NCBI RefSeq assembly: GCF_020615385.1 | Contig: NZ_JAJAVB010000027.1 | Coordinates: 62,001 to 126,000 of the forward strand | DNA from: Jiella soli | Lineage (GTDB): Bacteria > Pseudomonadota > Alphaproteobacteria > Rhizobiales > Rhizobiaceae | Direction: 5' to 3' | DNA length: 64,000 nt | In this document: positions 24,454-34,399 of the stretch, piece by piece | Position numbering within the stretch: position 1 is the stretch's first letter | Layout of the letters: each line of letters begins with the position of its first letter | Position numbers and translations under genes: made by a program | The notes under the pieces: model-generated | The model's database searches: none | Told to the model about the DNA's origin: nothing | What the model saw: the letters and a program-made list of their open reading frames with translations, nothing else

Positions 24454-26157
24454 ATGAAGCCCTTCGCTGACCTTCTCGACCGCCTGGTGCTGACGCCCTC
24501 GCGCAACGGCAAGCTGAAGCTGATGGCCGATTTCTTCGCGGCCGTGCCGGATCCCGAACGCGGCCACGCGCTGGCCGCGATCACCGGCGATCTCGACATT
24601 GCGAGCGTCAAGCCAGCGATGCTGCGCGCCCTCATGGCGGAGCGCATGGACGAGGTGCTGTTCGGCTATTCCTACGATTATGTCGGCGACCTTGCCGAGA
24701 CGATCGCGCTGGTCTGGCCGGAGCGGGCGCAAGATGCGGGACGTCACGCGGAGCGCGCTGCACGCCCAGGCGCGGCCTCCTCTCGCGGGGCGCTCCCCGA
24801 ACCGACGCTCGACGAAATCGTCACCCGGCTGAACGCCGCGACTCGCCAACAGGGGCCGAAATTGGTCGAGGCGTGGCTCGATCGCCTCGACGCCTCCGGC
24901 CGCTATGCCCTCCTGAAGCTCGTCACCGGCGCGATGCGGATCGGCGTCTCCTCGCGCCTCGCCAAACAGGCGCTCGCCGATTTCGGGCAGAAGGACATCG
25001 CCGAGATCGAGGAGCTCTGGCATGGCCTGACGCCGCCCTATGGCGACCTCTTCGCCTGGCTGGAGGACAGGGCCGACAAACCCATCTCGGCGGCCGCGGC
25101 GCCCTTCCGCCCGGTGATGCTGTCGCAGCCGCTGGAAGAACCGGACTATGGCCGGATCGATCCGGAGACTTACGCAGCGGAATGGAAATGGGACGGCATC
25201 CGCGTCCAGGCGAGCGCGGAGCGCGGCGTCAGGCGGCTCTATTCGCGCACCGGCGACGACATCTCCGGCGCCTTTCCCGATCTCCTCGACTTCATGACCT
25301 ATGACGGGGTGCTCGACGGCGAGCTCCTGGTCGCGCGGGCGACGCCGAAAGGCGGCAAGCCGGAGGTAGACACGGCATCGGACTGCGCGGACGACATCGT
25401 CGTCGGCACCTTCTCCGACCTCCAGCAGCGCCTCAACCGCAAGACCGTCTCCGCCGCCGTCCTGAAGACATATCCGGTGTTCCTGCGGGCCTACGACCTT
25501 CTCCAGGACGGCACGGAGGATCTGCGCGCCCTGCCCTTCGCCCAGCGGCGCGAGCGCCTGTCCGCTTTTGTCACGAAGCTCGAGCCGACACGCTTCGACA
25601 TCTCGCCCTTCGTCTCCTTCGAGACCTTCCAGGACCTTGAGCGCCTGAGGGCCGAGCCGCCGCATCCGGTGATCGAGGGGCTGATGCTGAAGCGCTGGGA
25701 TTCGCCCTATGTCCCCGGCCGGCCGAAGGGTCCGTGGTTCAAGTGGAAGCAGGACCCGCATCTGATCGACGCGGTCCTGATGTATGCCCAGCGCGGCCAC
25801 GGCAAGCGCTCGAGCTTTTATTCCGACTATACCTTCGGCGTCTGGACCGGACCCGAGGATGCGCCCGAGCTCGTGCCCGTCGGCAAGGCCTATTTCGGCT
25901 TCACCGACGAGGAACTGAAGCAGCTCGACAAATATATCCGCGACAACACGGTCGAGCGCTTCGGGCCGGTGCGCTCGGTGCGCGCCGAGCCCGACCACGG
26001 CCTCGTCATCGAGGTCGCCTTCGAGGGGCTTGCCCGCTCCTCGCGCCACAAGTCGGGCGTCGCCATGCGGTTTCCCCGGGTATCCCGCCTCAGATGGGAT
26101 AAGCCGGCCTTCGAGGCGGACCGGCTGGAGACGCTGCAGGCCATGCTGCCGGAATGA
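24454..26157 (+). CDS. ATP-dependent DNA ligase (cisplatin-response type)
   Basis: The 567-residue enzyme has an N-terminal DNA-binding domain, a nucleotidyltransferase domain with active-site Lys245 in EWKWDGIR, motif III-like LDGELLVAR, a conserved EGLMLKRWDSPY motif and a C-terminal OB-fold with FGFTDEELKQLD. It seals nicks through an enzyme-AMP intermediate. It resembles the proteobacterial group annotated as cisplatin damage response ligases, usually paired with a metallo-beta-lactamase-fold exonuclease; that partner is not next to it here. I start it at the ATG at 24454, where the N-terminal family sequence MKPFADLLDRLVLTPSRN begins. Confidence 0.93.
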   Translation: MKPFADLLDRLVLTPSRNGKLKLMADFFAAVPDPERGHALAAITGDLDIASVKPAMLRALMAERMDEVLFGYSYDYVGDLAETIALVWPERAQDAGRHAERAARPGAASSRGALPEPTLDEIVTRLNAATRQQGPKLVEAWLDRLDASGRYALLKLVTGAMRIGVSSRLAKQALADFGQKDIAEIEELWHGLTPPYGDLFAWLEDRADKPISAAAAPFRPVMLSQPLEEPDYGRIDPETYAAEWKWDGIRVQASAERGVRRLYSRTGDDISGAFPDLLDFMTYDGVLDGELLVARATPKGGKPEVDTASDCADDIVVGTFSDLQQRLNRKTVSAAVLKTYPVFLRAYDLLQDGTEDLRALPFAQRRERLSAFVTKLEPTRFDISPFVSFETFQDLERLRAEPPHPVIEGLMLKRWDSPYVPGRPKGPWFKWKQDPHLIDAVLMYAQRGHGKRSSFYSDYTFGVWTGPEDAPELVPVGKAYFGFTDEELKQLDKYIRDNTVERFGPVRSVRAEPDHGLVIEVAFEGLARSSRHKSGVAMRFPRVSRLRWDKPAFEADRLETLQAMLPE

Positions 26158-26206
26158 GCGGCCGGCATCGGCCGATGCGCGGGCCGACGCTTCGGGACAT
26201 GGCCCG

Positions 26207-27103
26207 TCAGCGGCGGCGCGGGAATTCAGCGGCGACCATGTCGACGAAGGCCTTCAGCTTCGCCGTCGGGCGGCGATCGGGAGCGGTCAGCACGTGCATC
26301 TCCCAGGACGGCCCCTCCCATTCGGGAAGCAGCCGGTTCAGCCGGCCGTCCACGATCAGCGGCCCCAGAAGCGATTCCGCTCCCATGGCAATGCCGCTGC
26401 CGGCAAGAACCGCGGCCACAATGGCGCGCGCGTCGTTCGTCCGCAGCCGGCCGTTCACGCGGACTTCCTCGCTCTCGCCGCCCTTGGTGAAGACCCAGAC
26501 ATGGCTGCGCGTCTCGCTGGAGCCGATGAAGACGATGCACTCGTGGCCGGCGAGATCGCGGGGATGCTCCGGCTCGCCGCGCCGCGCAAGATAGGATGGG
26601 GCGGCCACCACAACGAGGCGGTATGGCGCGAGCGGTCGGGCGATCAGCGAGGAATCCGCCAGGGCGCCGATGCGGATCACCGCCTCGAATCCCTCCTCGA
26701 TCAGGTCGACCTTGCGGTCCCCGAGAACGAGGTCGACCTCGACCTGCGGATATCGCTCCATGTAGTGGACCACCAGCGGCGTCAGGCTTTCGCTGCCGAA
26801 GGTCACCGGCGCGTTGACCCGCAGACGGCCGCGCGGCGCGGCCGCGATCTCCTCGGCAAGCGCATCGGCGGCTTCGGCTTCGGCGAGCACGATCCGGCAC
26901 TGGTGGTAATAGGCCCGGCCGAGCTCGGTGAGGCTCTGGCGTCGCGTCGTGCGGGCGATCAGCCTTGCGGACAGGCGCGCCTCGAGCGCGGCGACATGCT
27001 TGCCGACCATCTGCTGCGACAGGTCGAGCGCCTTCGCCGCGGCCGAAAAGGAGCCGGCCTCGGCAACCTTCACGAAGACGGCCATGCTGGCGAGCCGATC
27101 CAT
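26207..27103 (-). CDS. LysR-family transcriptional regulator
   Basis: The 298-residue protein starts with a LysR winged helix (MAVFVKVAEAGSFSAAAKALDLSQQMVGKHVAALE) followed by a periplasmic-binding-fold effector domain. The ATG at 27103 is chosen; a TTG lies three codons upstream. It is divergent from the reductase-like gene at 27224 with a 120-base control region, so it most likely regulates that gene. The effector cannot be inferred. Confidence 0.92.
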   Translation of the reverse strand: MDRLASMAVFVKVAEAGSFSAAAKALDLSQQMVGKHVAALEARLSARLIARTTRRQSLTELGRAYYHQCRIVLAEAEAADALAEEIAAAPRGRLRVNAPVTFGSESLTPLVVHYMERYPQVEVDLVLGDRKVDLIEEGFEAVIRIGALADSSLIARPLAPYRLVVVAAPSYLARRGEPEHPRDLAGHECIVFIGSSETRSHVWVFTKGGESEEVRVNGRLRTNDARAIVAAVLAGSGIAMGAESLLGPLIVDGRLNRLLPEWEGPSWEMHVLTAPDRRPTAKLKAFVDMVAAEFPRRR

Positions 27104-27223
27104 GATTTCCAACCGATCGTTTCAGGTCATTGTCTCAGATGCCGATTTATCTCTACTTCATGAACAATCAAAGTCTGTTTCCGAGGCCGCACCGGGCGGC
27201 CGGAAGCAGGGAAGTTTCAAGAG

Positions 27224-27877
27224 ATGAAGATCGCAATGATCGGGGCTGGCTTCGTCAGCCAGGCCGTCGCCAGACTCGCCATCGCCCATGGCCACGAGGT
27301 GATGGTCTCGAATTCGCGCGAGCCGAAGACGCTGTTCAGCCTTGGCTATGGGCTCGGCTGCAGGACCGGGACCGCGGAGGACGCGGCGGTCTTTGGCGAG
27401 GTCGTGCTGGTCGCCGTGCCGCTGAGCGCGATCGGCGATCTACCCGCCGCCGCGCTGGCCGGCAAGATCGTGATGGACGCGAACAACTACTATCCGCAGC
27501 GCGACGGGCAGATCCCGGCGCTCGATGCGCGTGAGACGACGACCAGCCAGATGCTGGCGCGGGAGCTGCCGGACGCGCGCATCGTCAAGGCGTTCAATGC
27601 CATCGAGGCCCGCGATCTCGTCAAGGACGCGCGACCCGCCGGCGCCTCCGACCGACGCGCGCTGCCGGTCGCGGGCGACGACGCCGAGGCCAAGCGGATC
27701 GTGATCGCGCTAATCGAGCAGCTCGGCTACGACGCTGTCGATGCCGGTGCGCTCGAAGACAGCTGGCGTTTCGAGCGCGACAAGCCGGCGTATTGCATCC
27801 CATTCGACCCGGAGGGTCTGCGAAAGGCGCTCGCGGCGGCCGAGCGCGATGTCGAGGTTCCGCGAGAGCGGCGCTGA
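27224..27877 (+). CDS. NADPH-dependent F420 reductase-like / Rossmann oxidoreductase
   Basis: The 217-residue protein begins MKIAMIGAGFVSQAVARLAI, a Rossmann dinucleotide-binding motif, and contains KIVMDANNYYPQRDG and RIVKAFNAIEARDL, typical of the NADP oxidoreductase group related to F420-dependent reductases. In bacteria without F420 these act as NADPH-dependent reductases of unknown substrate. It is divergently transcribed from the LysR regulator. Confidence 0.85.
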   Translation: MKIAMIGAGFVSQAVARLAIAHGHEVMVSNSREPKTLFSLGYGLGCRTGTAEDAAVFGEVVLVAVPLSAIGDLPAAALAGKIVMDANNYYPQRDGQIPALDARETTTSQMLARELPDARIVKAFNAIEARDLVKDARPAGASDRRALPVAGDDAEAKRIVIALIEQLGYDAVDAGALEDSWRFERDKPAYCIPFDPEGLRKALAAAERDVEVPRERR

Positions 27878-28059
27878 ACCGGACGGAACGGAGGTCGCGG
27901 CGGCGGCGCTTCTTTCGGCGCCGCACGACCATGGGCGGCCGATCGATCCGCTCCCTGCGGTTCGCCCGTGTCCTGGTCTTGCCAAGGGCGCGCCGCAAGG
28001 TCCAAGGATCTCCCGCGCCGGTACCCACTGCCGGCGAGGGAGTGAAACGGACCGACACC

Positions 28060-29256
28060 ATGCTGCACACGACCGCCGCCTTCGACCGCATCGGCGAGGA
28101 GAACGCCTTCGCCGTCCTCGCCCGGGCCACCGCGCTCCAGCAGGCCGGCAAGGACGTCATCAATCTCGGCATCGGCCAGCCGGATTTCTCGACGCCGGCG
28201 CATATCGTCGAGGCCGCGGTGAAGGCGCTGCGCGACGGCCATCACGGCTACACGCCGGCGACCGGACTGCTGGCGACGCGCGAGGCGGTGGTGCGCCGGA
28301 CGCTGGCGACGACCGGCGTCGAGGTCTCGCCCGAGCAGGTGATGATCATGCCGGGCGGCAAGCCCACAATGTTCGCGGCGATCGTCATGTTCGGCGAACC
28401 CGGCGCCGAGATCCTCTATCCCGACCCCGGCTTCCCGATCTACCGCTCGATGATCGAATTTACCGGCGCGACGCCCGTGCCGGTGCCGATCCGCGAGGAG
28501 AACGGCTTCGCCTTCTCGGCCGAGGAGACGCTGTCGCTGATCACCGACAAGACGCGGCTCCTGATCCTCAACTCGCCGGCCAATCCGACCGGCGGCGTGA
28601 CTCCGCGCGCCGAGATCGAGAAGCTGGTGAAGGGGCTCGCCGACCATCCGGACGTCGCGATCCTGTCAGACGAGATCTACGACGTCATGACCTATGACGG
28701 CGAAGAGGCGACGTCGCTCCTGACCTTCCCGGAGATCGCCGACCGGCTGATCGTGCTCAACGGCTGGTCGAAGACCTGGGCGATGACCGGCTGGCGGCTG
28801 GGCTGGTCGATCTGGCCGGCGGGCGGAGCGGGCCGCAAGCTCTACGACAATGTCCGCAAGCTGGCGGTCAATTGCTGGTCCTGCGTCAACGCGCCGAGCC
28901 AGTTCGCCGGGATCGCGGCGATCGACGGGCCGCAGGACGACGTGGCGACGATGATGGCGGCCTTCGACCGGCGCCGAAAGGTGGTGGTCGAGGGGCTGAA
29001 CGCGCTGCCGGGGGTCTCCTGCGCGACGCCGAAGGGCGCCTTCTACGCCTTCCCCAACATCGCCGGGACCGGCTGGAAGGCCAAGCCCCTCGCCTCCGCG
29101 CTCCTGGAAGAGGCGAGCGTCGCGCTGATCGGCGGACCGGACTTCGGCATTCTCGGCGAGGGCTATGTCCGCCTGTCCTATGCCAATTCCGAGGAGAACA
29201 TCCGCCGGGCGCTGGAACGGATGGGTGCGTTCCTTTCGGAGCAGCCGGCGCGCTAG
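28060..29256 (+). CDS. Class I/II pyridoxal-phosphate aminotransferase
   Basis: The 398-residue enzyme has the fold-type I layout: NLGIGQPDFSTP near residue 36, GYTPATGLLATREAV, NSPANPTGG for substrate carboxylate and PLP binding, DEIYDVMTY, and the PLP-lysine motif SKTWAMTGWR. It transfers amino groups from an amino acid; the substrate cannot be read from sequence. The ATG at 28060 gives a start consistent with the family; a GTG at 28042 lies slightly upstream. Confidence 0.9.
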   Translation: MLHTTAAFDRIGEENAFAVLARATALQQAGKDVINLGIGQPDFSTPAHIVEAAVKALRDGHHGYTPATGLLATREAVVRRTLATTGVEVSPEQVMIMPGGKPTMFAAIVMFGEPGAEILYPDPGFPIYRSMIEFTGATPVPVPIREENGFAFSAEETLSLITDKTRLLILNSPANPTGGVTPRAEIEKLVKGLADHPDVAILSDEIYDVMTYDGEEATSLLTFPEIADRLIVLNGWSKTWAMTGWRLGWSIWPAGGAGRKLYDNVRKLAVNCWSCVNAPSQFAGIAAIDGPQDDVATMMAAFDRRRKVVVEGLNALPGVSCATPKGAFYAFPNIAGTGWKAKPLASALLEEASVALIGGPDFGILGEGYVRLSYANSEENIRRALERMGAFLSEQPAR

Positions 29257-29311
29257 CCGACCGGGCGATCGGGGGCGAGGATGCCGCCGATGGCCCAGCC
29301 GTGAAGGCGTG

Positions 29312-30061
29312 TCAGACCTGCGCCATGCCGCCGTCGGCGAAGATTTCGCTGCCGGTCATGACCGCGCTGTCCGCCGAGGCGAGGAACAAGGCGACGGCCG
29401 CGATCTCGGCCGGATCGGCGATCCGCCCTGCTGGGGTCTGGGCGATCAGCGCGTCGTAGAGCATGGTGCCTCCGCCCGCCGCCTGCGCGACACCGTCGAG
29501 GCCGGGCGTCGCCGTCGCGCCCGGCGACAGGACGTTGACCCGGATACCGGTCCCCTTCAGGTCGAGCGCCCAGCTGCGTGCGAGGTTTCGGACCGCCGCC
29601 TTGGTTGCACTGTAGATGCTGAAGGCGGGGGTGCCCATCACGCCGGTGGTCGATCCGGTGAGGATGATCGAGCCGCCCGATCGCATCAGCGGCAGCGCCT
29701 TCTGCACCGTGAAGACCACCCCCTTCACATTGGTGCCGAAGGTCAGATCGAACGAGCCCTCTGTGATCTGGCCGAGGGGTTCGACCTGCCCGCCCCCGGC
29801 GTTGGCAAACAGCACGTCGATGTGCCCGTGACCGGTCCGCACGGTCTCGAACAGACGATCGAGATCGGCAAGGCGCGAGACATCGCCTTGGACCGGCGTC
29901 ACCGCGCCGCCGATCTCCGCGGCCGCCTTCTCGAGCTCGGCCTGCCTGCGGCCCGTGATGTAGACATGCGCGCCCTCTGCGACGAACCGCTTTGCGGCCG
30001 CGAGGCCGATGCCGCTGTTCGCGCCGGTGACGACCGCGATCTTTCCGTCCAACCTACCCAT
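29312..30061 (-). CDS. Short-chain dehydrogenase/reductase
   Basis: The 249-residue protein has the classical SDR signatures: TGANSGIG at residues 13-20, NAGG, catalytic YSATK with an upstream Ser, and the C-terminal ADGGMAQV. It reduces or oxidises a small carbonyl or alcohol with NAD(P). It is divergent from the HxlR-type regulator at 30167, a pairing that usually means direct regulation, often by reactive electrophiles. Confidence 0.93.
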   Translation of the reverse strand: MGRLDGKIAVVTGANSGIGLAAAKRFVAEGAHVYITGRRQAELEKAAAEIGGAVTPVQGDVSRLADLDRLFETVRTGHGHIDVLFANAGGGQVEPLGQITEGSFDLTFGTNVKGVVFTVQKALPLMRSGGSIILTGSTTGVMGTPAFSIYSATKAAVRNLARSWALDLKGTGIRVNVLSPGATATPGLDGVAQAAGGGTMLYDALIAQTPAGRIADPAEIAAVALFLASADSAVMTGSEIFADGGMAQV

Positions 30062-30166
30062 GACAACTCTCCTGTTCCGGGGTGGAGGCGTTGAGGTATG
30101 GGCGCACTGACATTAGCTCCAGTATGCACCTTTTGGTAAGTGCCAAAGAAAATGCGGAGATCCTGA

Positions 30167-30544
30167 ATGACGAATCCCTTCACCTGCGGTCTCGATGCCG
30201 TGCTGTTCGTCATCGGCGGCAAGTGGAAGCCGCTGATCGTGTTCCATCTTGCGCGCGGCACGCTCCGCTATGGCGAGCTGCGCCGCGCGGTCGGCCGGGC
30301 AAGCGATAAGGTGCTGATCCAGCAGCTGAAGGAATTGCAGGCCGACGGCATCGTCCGCCGCGTCGATCACGGCGAGGTTCCGCCCAAGGTGGACTATTCT
30401 CTGACCCCCTTCGGCATCAGCCTCGCAAGGGCGCTGGAACAGCTCTGCGAATGGGGAACGAGGCACGCGGACGATCTGGCCGCCATTCTGGCCCGCCGGG
30501 AGACCGGCGAAGAGACCGGTCCCTCCGCCGTCGTCGAGGCCTGA
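30167..30544 (+). CDS. HxlR-family winged-helix regulator
   Basis: The 125-residue protein matches HxlR regulators: CGLDAVLFVIGGKWKPLIVFHL, RYGELRRAVGRASDKVLIQQLKEL and the wing VPPKVDYSLTPFG. A Cys at residue 7 is in the place of the redox or electrophile-sensing Cys of several family members. It likely represses the divergent SDR gene; the intergenic gap is about 105 bases. Confidence 0.92.
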   Translation: MTNPFTCGLDAVLFVIGGKWKPLIVFHLARGTLRYGELRRAVGRASDKVLIQQLKELQADGIVRRVDHGEVPPKVDYSLTPFGISLARALEQLCEWGTRHADDLAAILARRETGEETGPSAVVEA

Positions 30545-30852
30545 TAAGGACCGCGGCGCGCATAGTCGACGAAATAGGAGATCAGGATGCCGCTGGTGAT
30601 GCACATCTGGTTGAGCGAAACGACCGCGCCGCGCTTGTCCGCCGGTGCCATCTTGCAGAGATAGAGCGGCGTCAGCATGGACGCAACGCCGATGGCGAGG
30701 CCGAGCACCACCCGCCCCGCGAGAAGGACGATGTAGCCGGGGGCGAAGGCACAGAGGAGCGCGCCGGCGACGAAGAGCGCGGCCGTAGTGATGATGACGC
30801 GGCGGCGGCCGAAGCTGTCGGAGAGGCTGCCGGCGAATGCCGCACCGTTCAC
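30545..30852 (-). pseudogene. Broken MFS sugar-porter gene fragment
   Basis: About 100 residues of a sugar-porter-type MFS transporter survive: GSLSDSFGRRRVIITTAAL (the loop 2-3 motif), GRVVLGLAIGVASMLTPLYL and KRGAVVSLNQMCITSGI. The start helix is missing on one side and everything after the fourth helix is missing on the other, where the frame runs into the HxlR gene. It is the remnant of a transporter of ~450 residues. Confidence 0.8.
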
Positions 30853-30976
30853 TGCTCGGGCGTCTCGCGCGCACGCCCAAACCCTCGATCCGGAGCAGGA
30901 CTCGCCCTTCGCTCTTGCGGCGATGCAGACGGCCGCCTACCTGCGGAACGAAGGGCCAAGGACGAAGGGATTGCGC

Positions 30977-31252
30977 ATGTCGGGTCGCGTGGAACGATTT
31001 CTGGGAGGTTCACCGGTCGGGGTGGCGGTCCGGCTCGTGCTCCTGTCGATCGTCGTCGGACTGATCCTCTCCTGGCTCAGCTGGAACCCGCACGACATCA
31101 TCCGCTGGGCGGTCGACTTCGTCGACTACATCTGGGTCAGCCTGTTCGGATCGATGGAGCGGGCGATCTACTATTTCATTCTCGGCGCCGCGGTCGTCGT
31201 GCCGGTCTTCCTGATCTCGAGGCTGTTGAAGATCGGACGAAGCCGGTATTGA
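30977..31252 (+). CDS. Small two-helix membrane protein (DUF6460-like)
   Basis: The 91-residue protein has two hydrophobic segments (residues ~14-33 and ~63-82) separated by NPHDIIRWAVDFVDYIW. This pattern is common among rhizobial inner-membrane proteins grouped as DUF6460; function is unknown. I chose the ATG at 30977 because upstream sequence is part of the degraded transporter region. Confidence 0.75.
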   Translation: MSGRVERFLGGSPVGVAVRLVLLSIVVGLILSWLSWNPHDIIRWAVDFVDYIWVSLFGSMERAIYYFILGAAVVVPVFLISRLLKIGRSRY

Positions 31253-31297
31253 TGTGCCGACCGCTAAGTTCGTCACGCTTCATTCGACCTAGCGCGG

Positions 31298-31837
31298 CTA
31301 GTTCTTTTCGTCCTGCAGCCTCTTCTCTGCCGCCTTCTTGATAACTTCGGCATTGAGCGAGAGTGCTTCCACTATTTGATGGATCGGGTCGGCTCCACCC
31401 GAAAGCAGGGACGCGACGAGCAGGACGTCGGCAAGGCGTAGCGGCCAGTGCATCGTCGACTGGTCAGCCAGCAGCGCCCCGACCACGCTTACCCCGCAAA
31501 GCCCGAGAAAAGCAGAAAACAGCAGGGAAAACCCCATCGCCCAGCGGCGCCTGACGGCCTCCGTCCGCTCCGTATCCTCCTCCTTAGTTCCCAAGACGAA
31601 CGTAACATAGACTTCGGTCGCGCGCTCGACAAACAAAGCCAGGATCAAAAACGTCCCAAGACGTTCGACCATGCTGAGAAAGATATCGCCATCCTTGAAG
31701 GCGACAAGCGACAGATCCTCCACGCTCTTGGACAATATCCAGATTGCAAAGAGCAGAAGGATAGACGCGACGAAAATCTGGACCTTGCGCGTGCTACTCA
31801 AGCTGGCGCCCCTTTTAAGACAATCGCAGATTGTCAC
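31298..31837 (-). CDS. Hypothetical membrane protein
   Basis: The 179-residue protein has hydrophobic segments near residues 21-38, 57-75, 100-123 and 132-147 and a charged C-terminus. It lacks a signal peptide and I do not recognise a family. Base composition is lower in GC than its neighbours, so it may have been acquired. Confidence 0.55.
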   Translation of the reverse strand: MTICDCLKRGASLSSTRKVQIFVASILLLFAIWILSKSVEDLSLVAFKDGDIFLSMVERLGTFLILALFVERATEVYVTFVLGTKEEDTERTEAVRRRWAMGFSLLFSAFLGLCGVSVVGALLADQSTMHWPLRLADVLLVASLLSGGADPIHQIVEALSLNAEVIKKAAEKRLQDEKN

Positions 31838-31916
31838 CTTAGCAACTGAGGGTCAACAACTTTCCCTAAGGGAATGAAATTGCGCATTCAGACCAGGGTC
31901 CTTTACTCCGCCGGCT

Positions 31917-32819
31917 TCACCCGAACTCCCGGGCCACCCGGTGGATGATCGTGTGGCGCCGCGCCAGACGGTCGATGTCGCGCGAATAGCCGCCGCCGAT
32001 GACTGCCGCCACGGGGATGTCCCTGCCGCGGAAGAAGCCGATGACGCGCCGGTCGCGCTCGAAGAGGCCGGCGTCGGTGAGCGACAGGCGTCCGAGGCGG
32101 TCCTCCGCGTGCGGATCGACGCCGGCATTGTAGAAGACGAGATCCGGCCGGGCGGTGTCGAAGGCTTGCGCGATGGCCGCGCCGAGCGCATCGAGATAGG
32201 CCGCATCGCCGGTGCCGTCCGTTAGCGGCACGTCGAGATCCGAGACCGCCTTCTCGCTCGGATAGTTCTTCTCGCCATGCAGCGACAGGGTGAAGACCCG
32301 CTCGTCCTGCGCGAAGATCTTCGCCGTGCCGTCGCCCTGGTGGACGTCGCAATCGACGACGAGCACCCGTCCCACGTCTCCATCCGCAAGCAGCACCGAG
32401 GCCGTGACAGCGACGTCGTTGAAGACGGAAAAGCCCGCTCCGCCGCCTCTCGCGGCATGGTGGCTGCCGCCGGCCGTGTGGCAGGCGAGCCCTTCGGCGA
32501 GCGCCAGGCGCGCCGTGAGCACCGTGCCGCCCGTCGCGCAGCGCGAGCGCATGGCCACGCGCTCGTCGACCCTAAATCCGATCGCCTTTTCCATTTCCGG
32601 CGGCACCGCCTGATAGAGCACCTGATCGACATAGCGGGCGTCGTGGGCGAGCCGCAGCCATCCGGGCAGCGCCGGGGCCGGCATATGGAAGCGCCCCGCG
32701 CCGACGATCCCGTCCTCGACCAGGATCTCGGCGAGCCGGGTGAACTTCGACATCGGGAAGCGATGATGGGCGTCGAACTGAGCGTCGAAGGCGGGATGGT
32801 GGATGATCGGGACCGGCAT
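31917..32819 (-). CDS. Histone deacetylase-family hydrolase
   Basis: The 300-residue protein belongs to the HDAC/AcuC/acetylpolyamine amidohydrolase superfamily. Zinc-site motifs VVDCDVHQGDGTA and FYNAGVDPHAED are intact, as is GGGYSRD near the C-terminus and a catalytic AGGSHHAARGGG. It should deacetylate a small amide or acetyl-lysine substrate. The start at 32819 (MPVPIIHHPAFD) fits the family; longer frames are non-coding. It is divergent from the MATE gene. Confidence 0.92.
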   Translation of the reverse strand: MPVPIIHHPAFDAQFDAHHRFPMSKFTRLAEILVEDGIVGAGRFHMPAPALPGWLRLAHDARYVDQVLYQAVPPEMEKAIGFRVDERVAMRSRCATGGTVLTARLALAEGLACHTAGGSHHAARGGGAGFSVFNDVAVTASVLLADGDVGRVLVVDCDVHQGDGTAKIFAQDERVFTLSLHGEKNYPSEKAVSDLDVPLTDGTGDAAYLDALGAAIAQAFDTARPDLVFYNAGVDPHAEDRLGRLSLTDAGLFERDRRVIGFFRGRDIPVAAVIGGGYSRDIDRLARRHTIIHRVAREFG

Positions 32820-32898
32820 AACGCCTCTAGATAGGCGCCGGCGGGCGGTGCGCGAGGCGGGCCTTGCGTTCCGCCCGGCGCGGTGCCATCGCAGAGCG

Positions 32899-34317
32899 AT
32901 GCAGCGCATCCCGGAAGAGCCGACCGCGGAAATCGACAGACCCGCGGCCTCCCGGCCGGGGGAGCGGCGCGTGCGTCCCTTCACCGTGACGAATGCCGAC
33001 GTCTGGAAGATCACGCTTCCGATGACGCTCGCCTTCCTGACGACGCCGCTGCTCGGTCTCACCGACACCGCCGTCGTCGGCCGGATCGGCGACGCCGCCG
33101 CGCTCGGCGGCCTCGCCGTCGGCTCGCTGATCTTCGACTTCGCCTTCGCGACCTGCAATTTCCTGCGCTCCGGCACGACCGGCCTTACCGCACAGGCGGT
33201 CGGGGTCGAGGACGACCGCGAGGTGCAGGCCGTCTTCTGGCGCGCGGCGATCCTCGCCGCCGCCATCGGGCTCGCTCTCGTCGTGACCGAGCCTGCGCTG
33301 ACAGCGCTGGGTCTCCTCGCGATCGCGCCGGGGCCGGAAGTGGCCGAGACGGTCCGGACCTATGTCTTCGTGCGCATGTTCTCGGCGCCCTTCGCCCTGT
33401 TCAACTATGCCGTGCTGGGCCATGTGCTCGGGCGCGGGCACTCGACGCTCGGGCTTGCGCTCCAGCTCGTCGTCAACGGCACAAACATCGCCCTCTCGAT
33501 CCTCTTCGGGCTCGTCCTCGACTGGGGCGTCGGCGGCGTCGCGCTCGGCACGGTCTGCGGCGAGGCGGTCGGCGCGCTGGTCGGCCTCCTCGCGGTGCTT
33601 GGGGGCTTCGCACAGGGCGAGCGCCCGTCATGGCAGCAGATCGTCGACAGGACCGGCTTCGTCAGGATGGTGGCGGTCAACCGCGACATCATGATCCGGT
33701 CGCTCTGCCTGCTTTCCGCCTTCGCCCTGTTCACCCGCATCGGCGCGAGCTTCGGCGCGGGGGTGCTCGCGGCGAACGGCCTCCTGATGAATCTCTTCAT
33801 GATCGGCTCGTTCTTCCTCGACGGCATGGCGACCGCCGCCGAACAGCTGATCGGCCGAGCCGTCGGCGCCAGATGGCGTCCCGCCTTCGACCGCGCGACG
33901 CGTCTGACCATCGCGTGGGGGCTGGGTCTCGGCGTCCTGATGGCCGTCGTCTTCGCAGCCGGCGGCCGGGCCGTGATCGCCTTCCTGACCACCGATCAAG
34001 GCGTGCGCGGAACGGCCGGCGACTACCTCTTCTGGGCGGCGGCGACGCCGCTCTCCGGCGCACTCGCCTTCATCATGGACGGTGTCTTCATCGGCGCCAC
34101 CTGGTCGGGGACGATGCGCGACATGATGATCATCTCGCTGGCGCTGTTCGTCGCCGCGGCCTACGCTCTGACGCCGCTGCTGGGCAATCACGGCCTGTGG
34201 CTGGCGATGGTCCTGTTCCTCGGCGTGCGGGGCCTCAGCCTCCTTGCCGCCCTGCCCGCCCGGCGCAGACGGAGCTTTCCCGATCCCGCCGACGCCGGGG
34301 CGGGCCTGCACCAATGA
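32899..34317 (+). CDS. MATE-family efflux transporter (DinF-like)
   Basis: The 472-residue protein has twelve hydrophobic segments in two related halves and starts, after a polar tail, with TNADVWKITLPMTLAFLTTPLLGLTDTAVVGR, the typical DinF/MATE opening. These transporters export cationic or toxic compounds using H+ or Na+. The ATG at 32899 is preferred to the upstream GTG at 32803, which would overlap the divergent HDAC-family gene. Confidence 0.9.
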   Translation: MQRIPEEPTAEIDRPAASRPGERRVRPFTVTNADVWKITLPMTLAFLTTPLLGLTDTAVVGRIGDAAALGGLAVGSLIFDFAFATCNFLRSGTTGLTAQAVGVEDDREVQAVFWRAAILAAAIGLALVVTEPALTALGLLAIAPGPEVAETVRTYVFVRMFSAPFALFNYAVLGHVLGRGHSTLGLALQLVVNGTNIALSILFGLVLDWGVGGVALGTVCGEAVGALVGLLAVLGGFAQGERPSWQQIVDRTGFVRMVAVNRDIMIRSLCLLSAFALFTRIGASFGAGVLAANGLLMNLFMIGSFFLDGMATAAEQLIGRAVGARWRPAFDRATRLTIAWGLGLGVLMAVVFAAGGRAVIAFLTTDQGVRGTAGDYLFWAAATPLSGALAFIMDGVFIGATWSGTMRDMMIISLALFVAAAYALTPLLGNHGLWLAMVLFLGVRGLSLLAALPARRRRSFPDPADAGAGLHQ

Positions 34318-34399
34318 TGTCGGATCGCGCCGGGCCGTCGCTTTCGACCCGTTCAGTGCCGGTTTCCTAAGGTCTCCCCGGCGCTCGGACCGGCACCCG

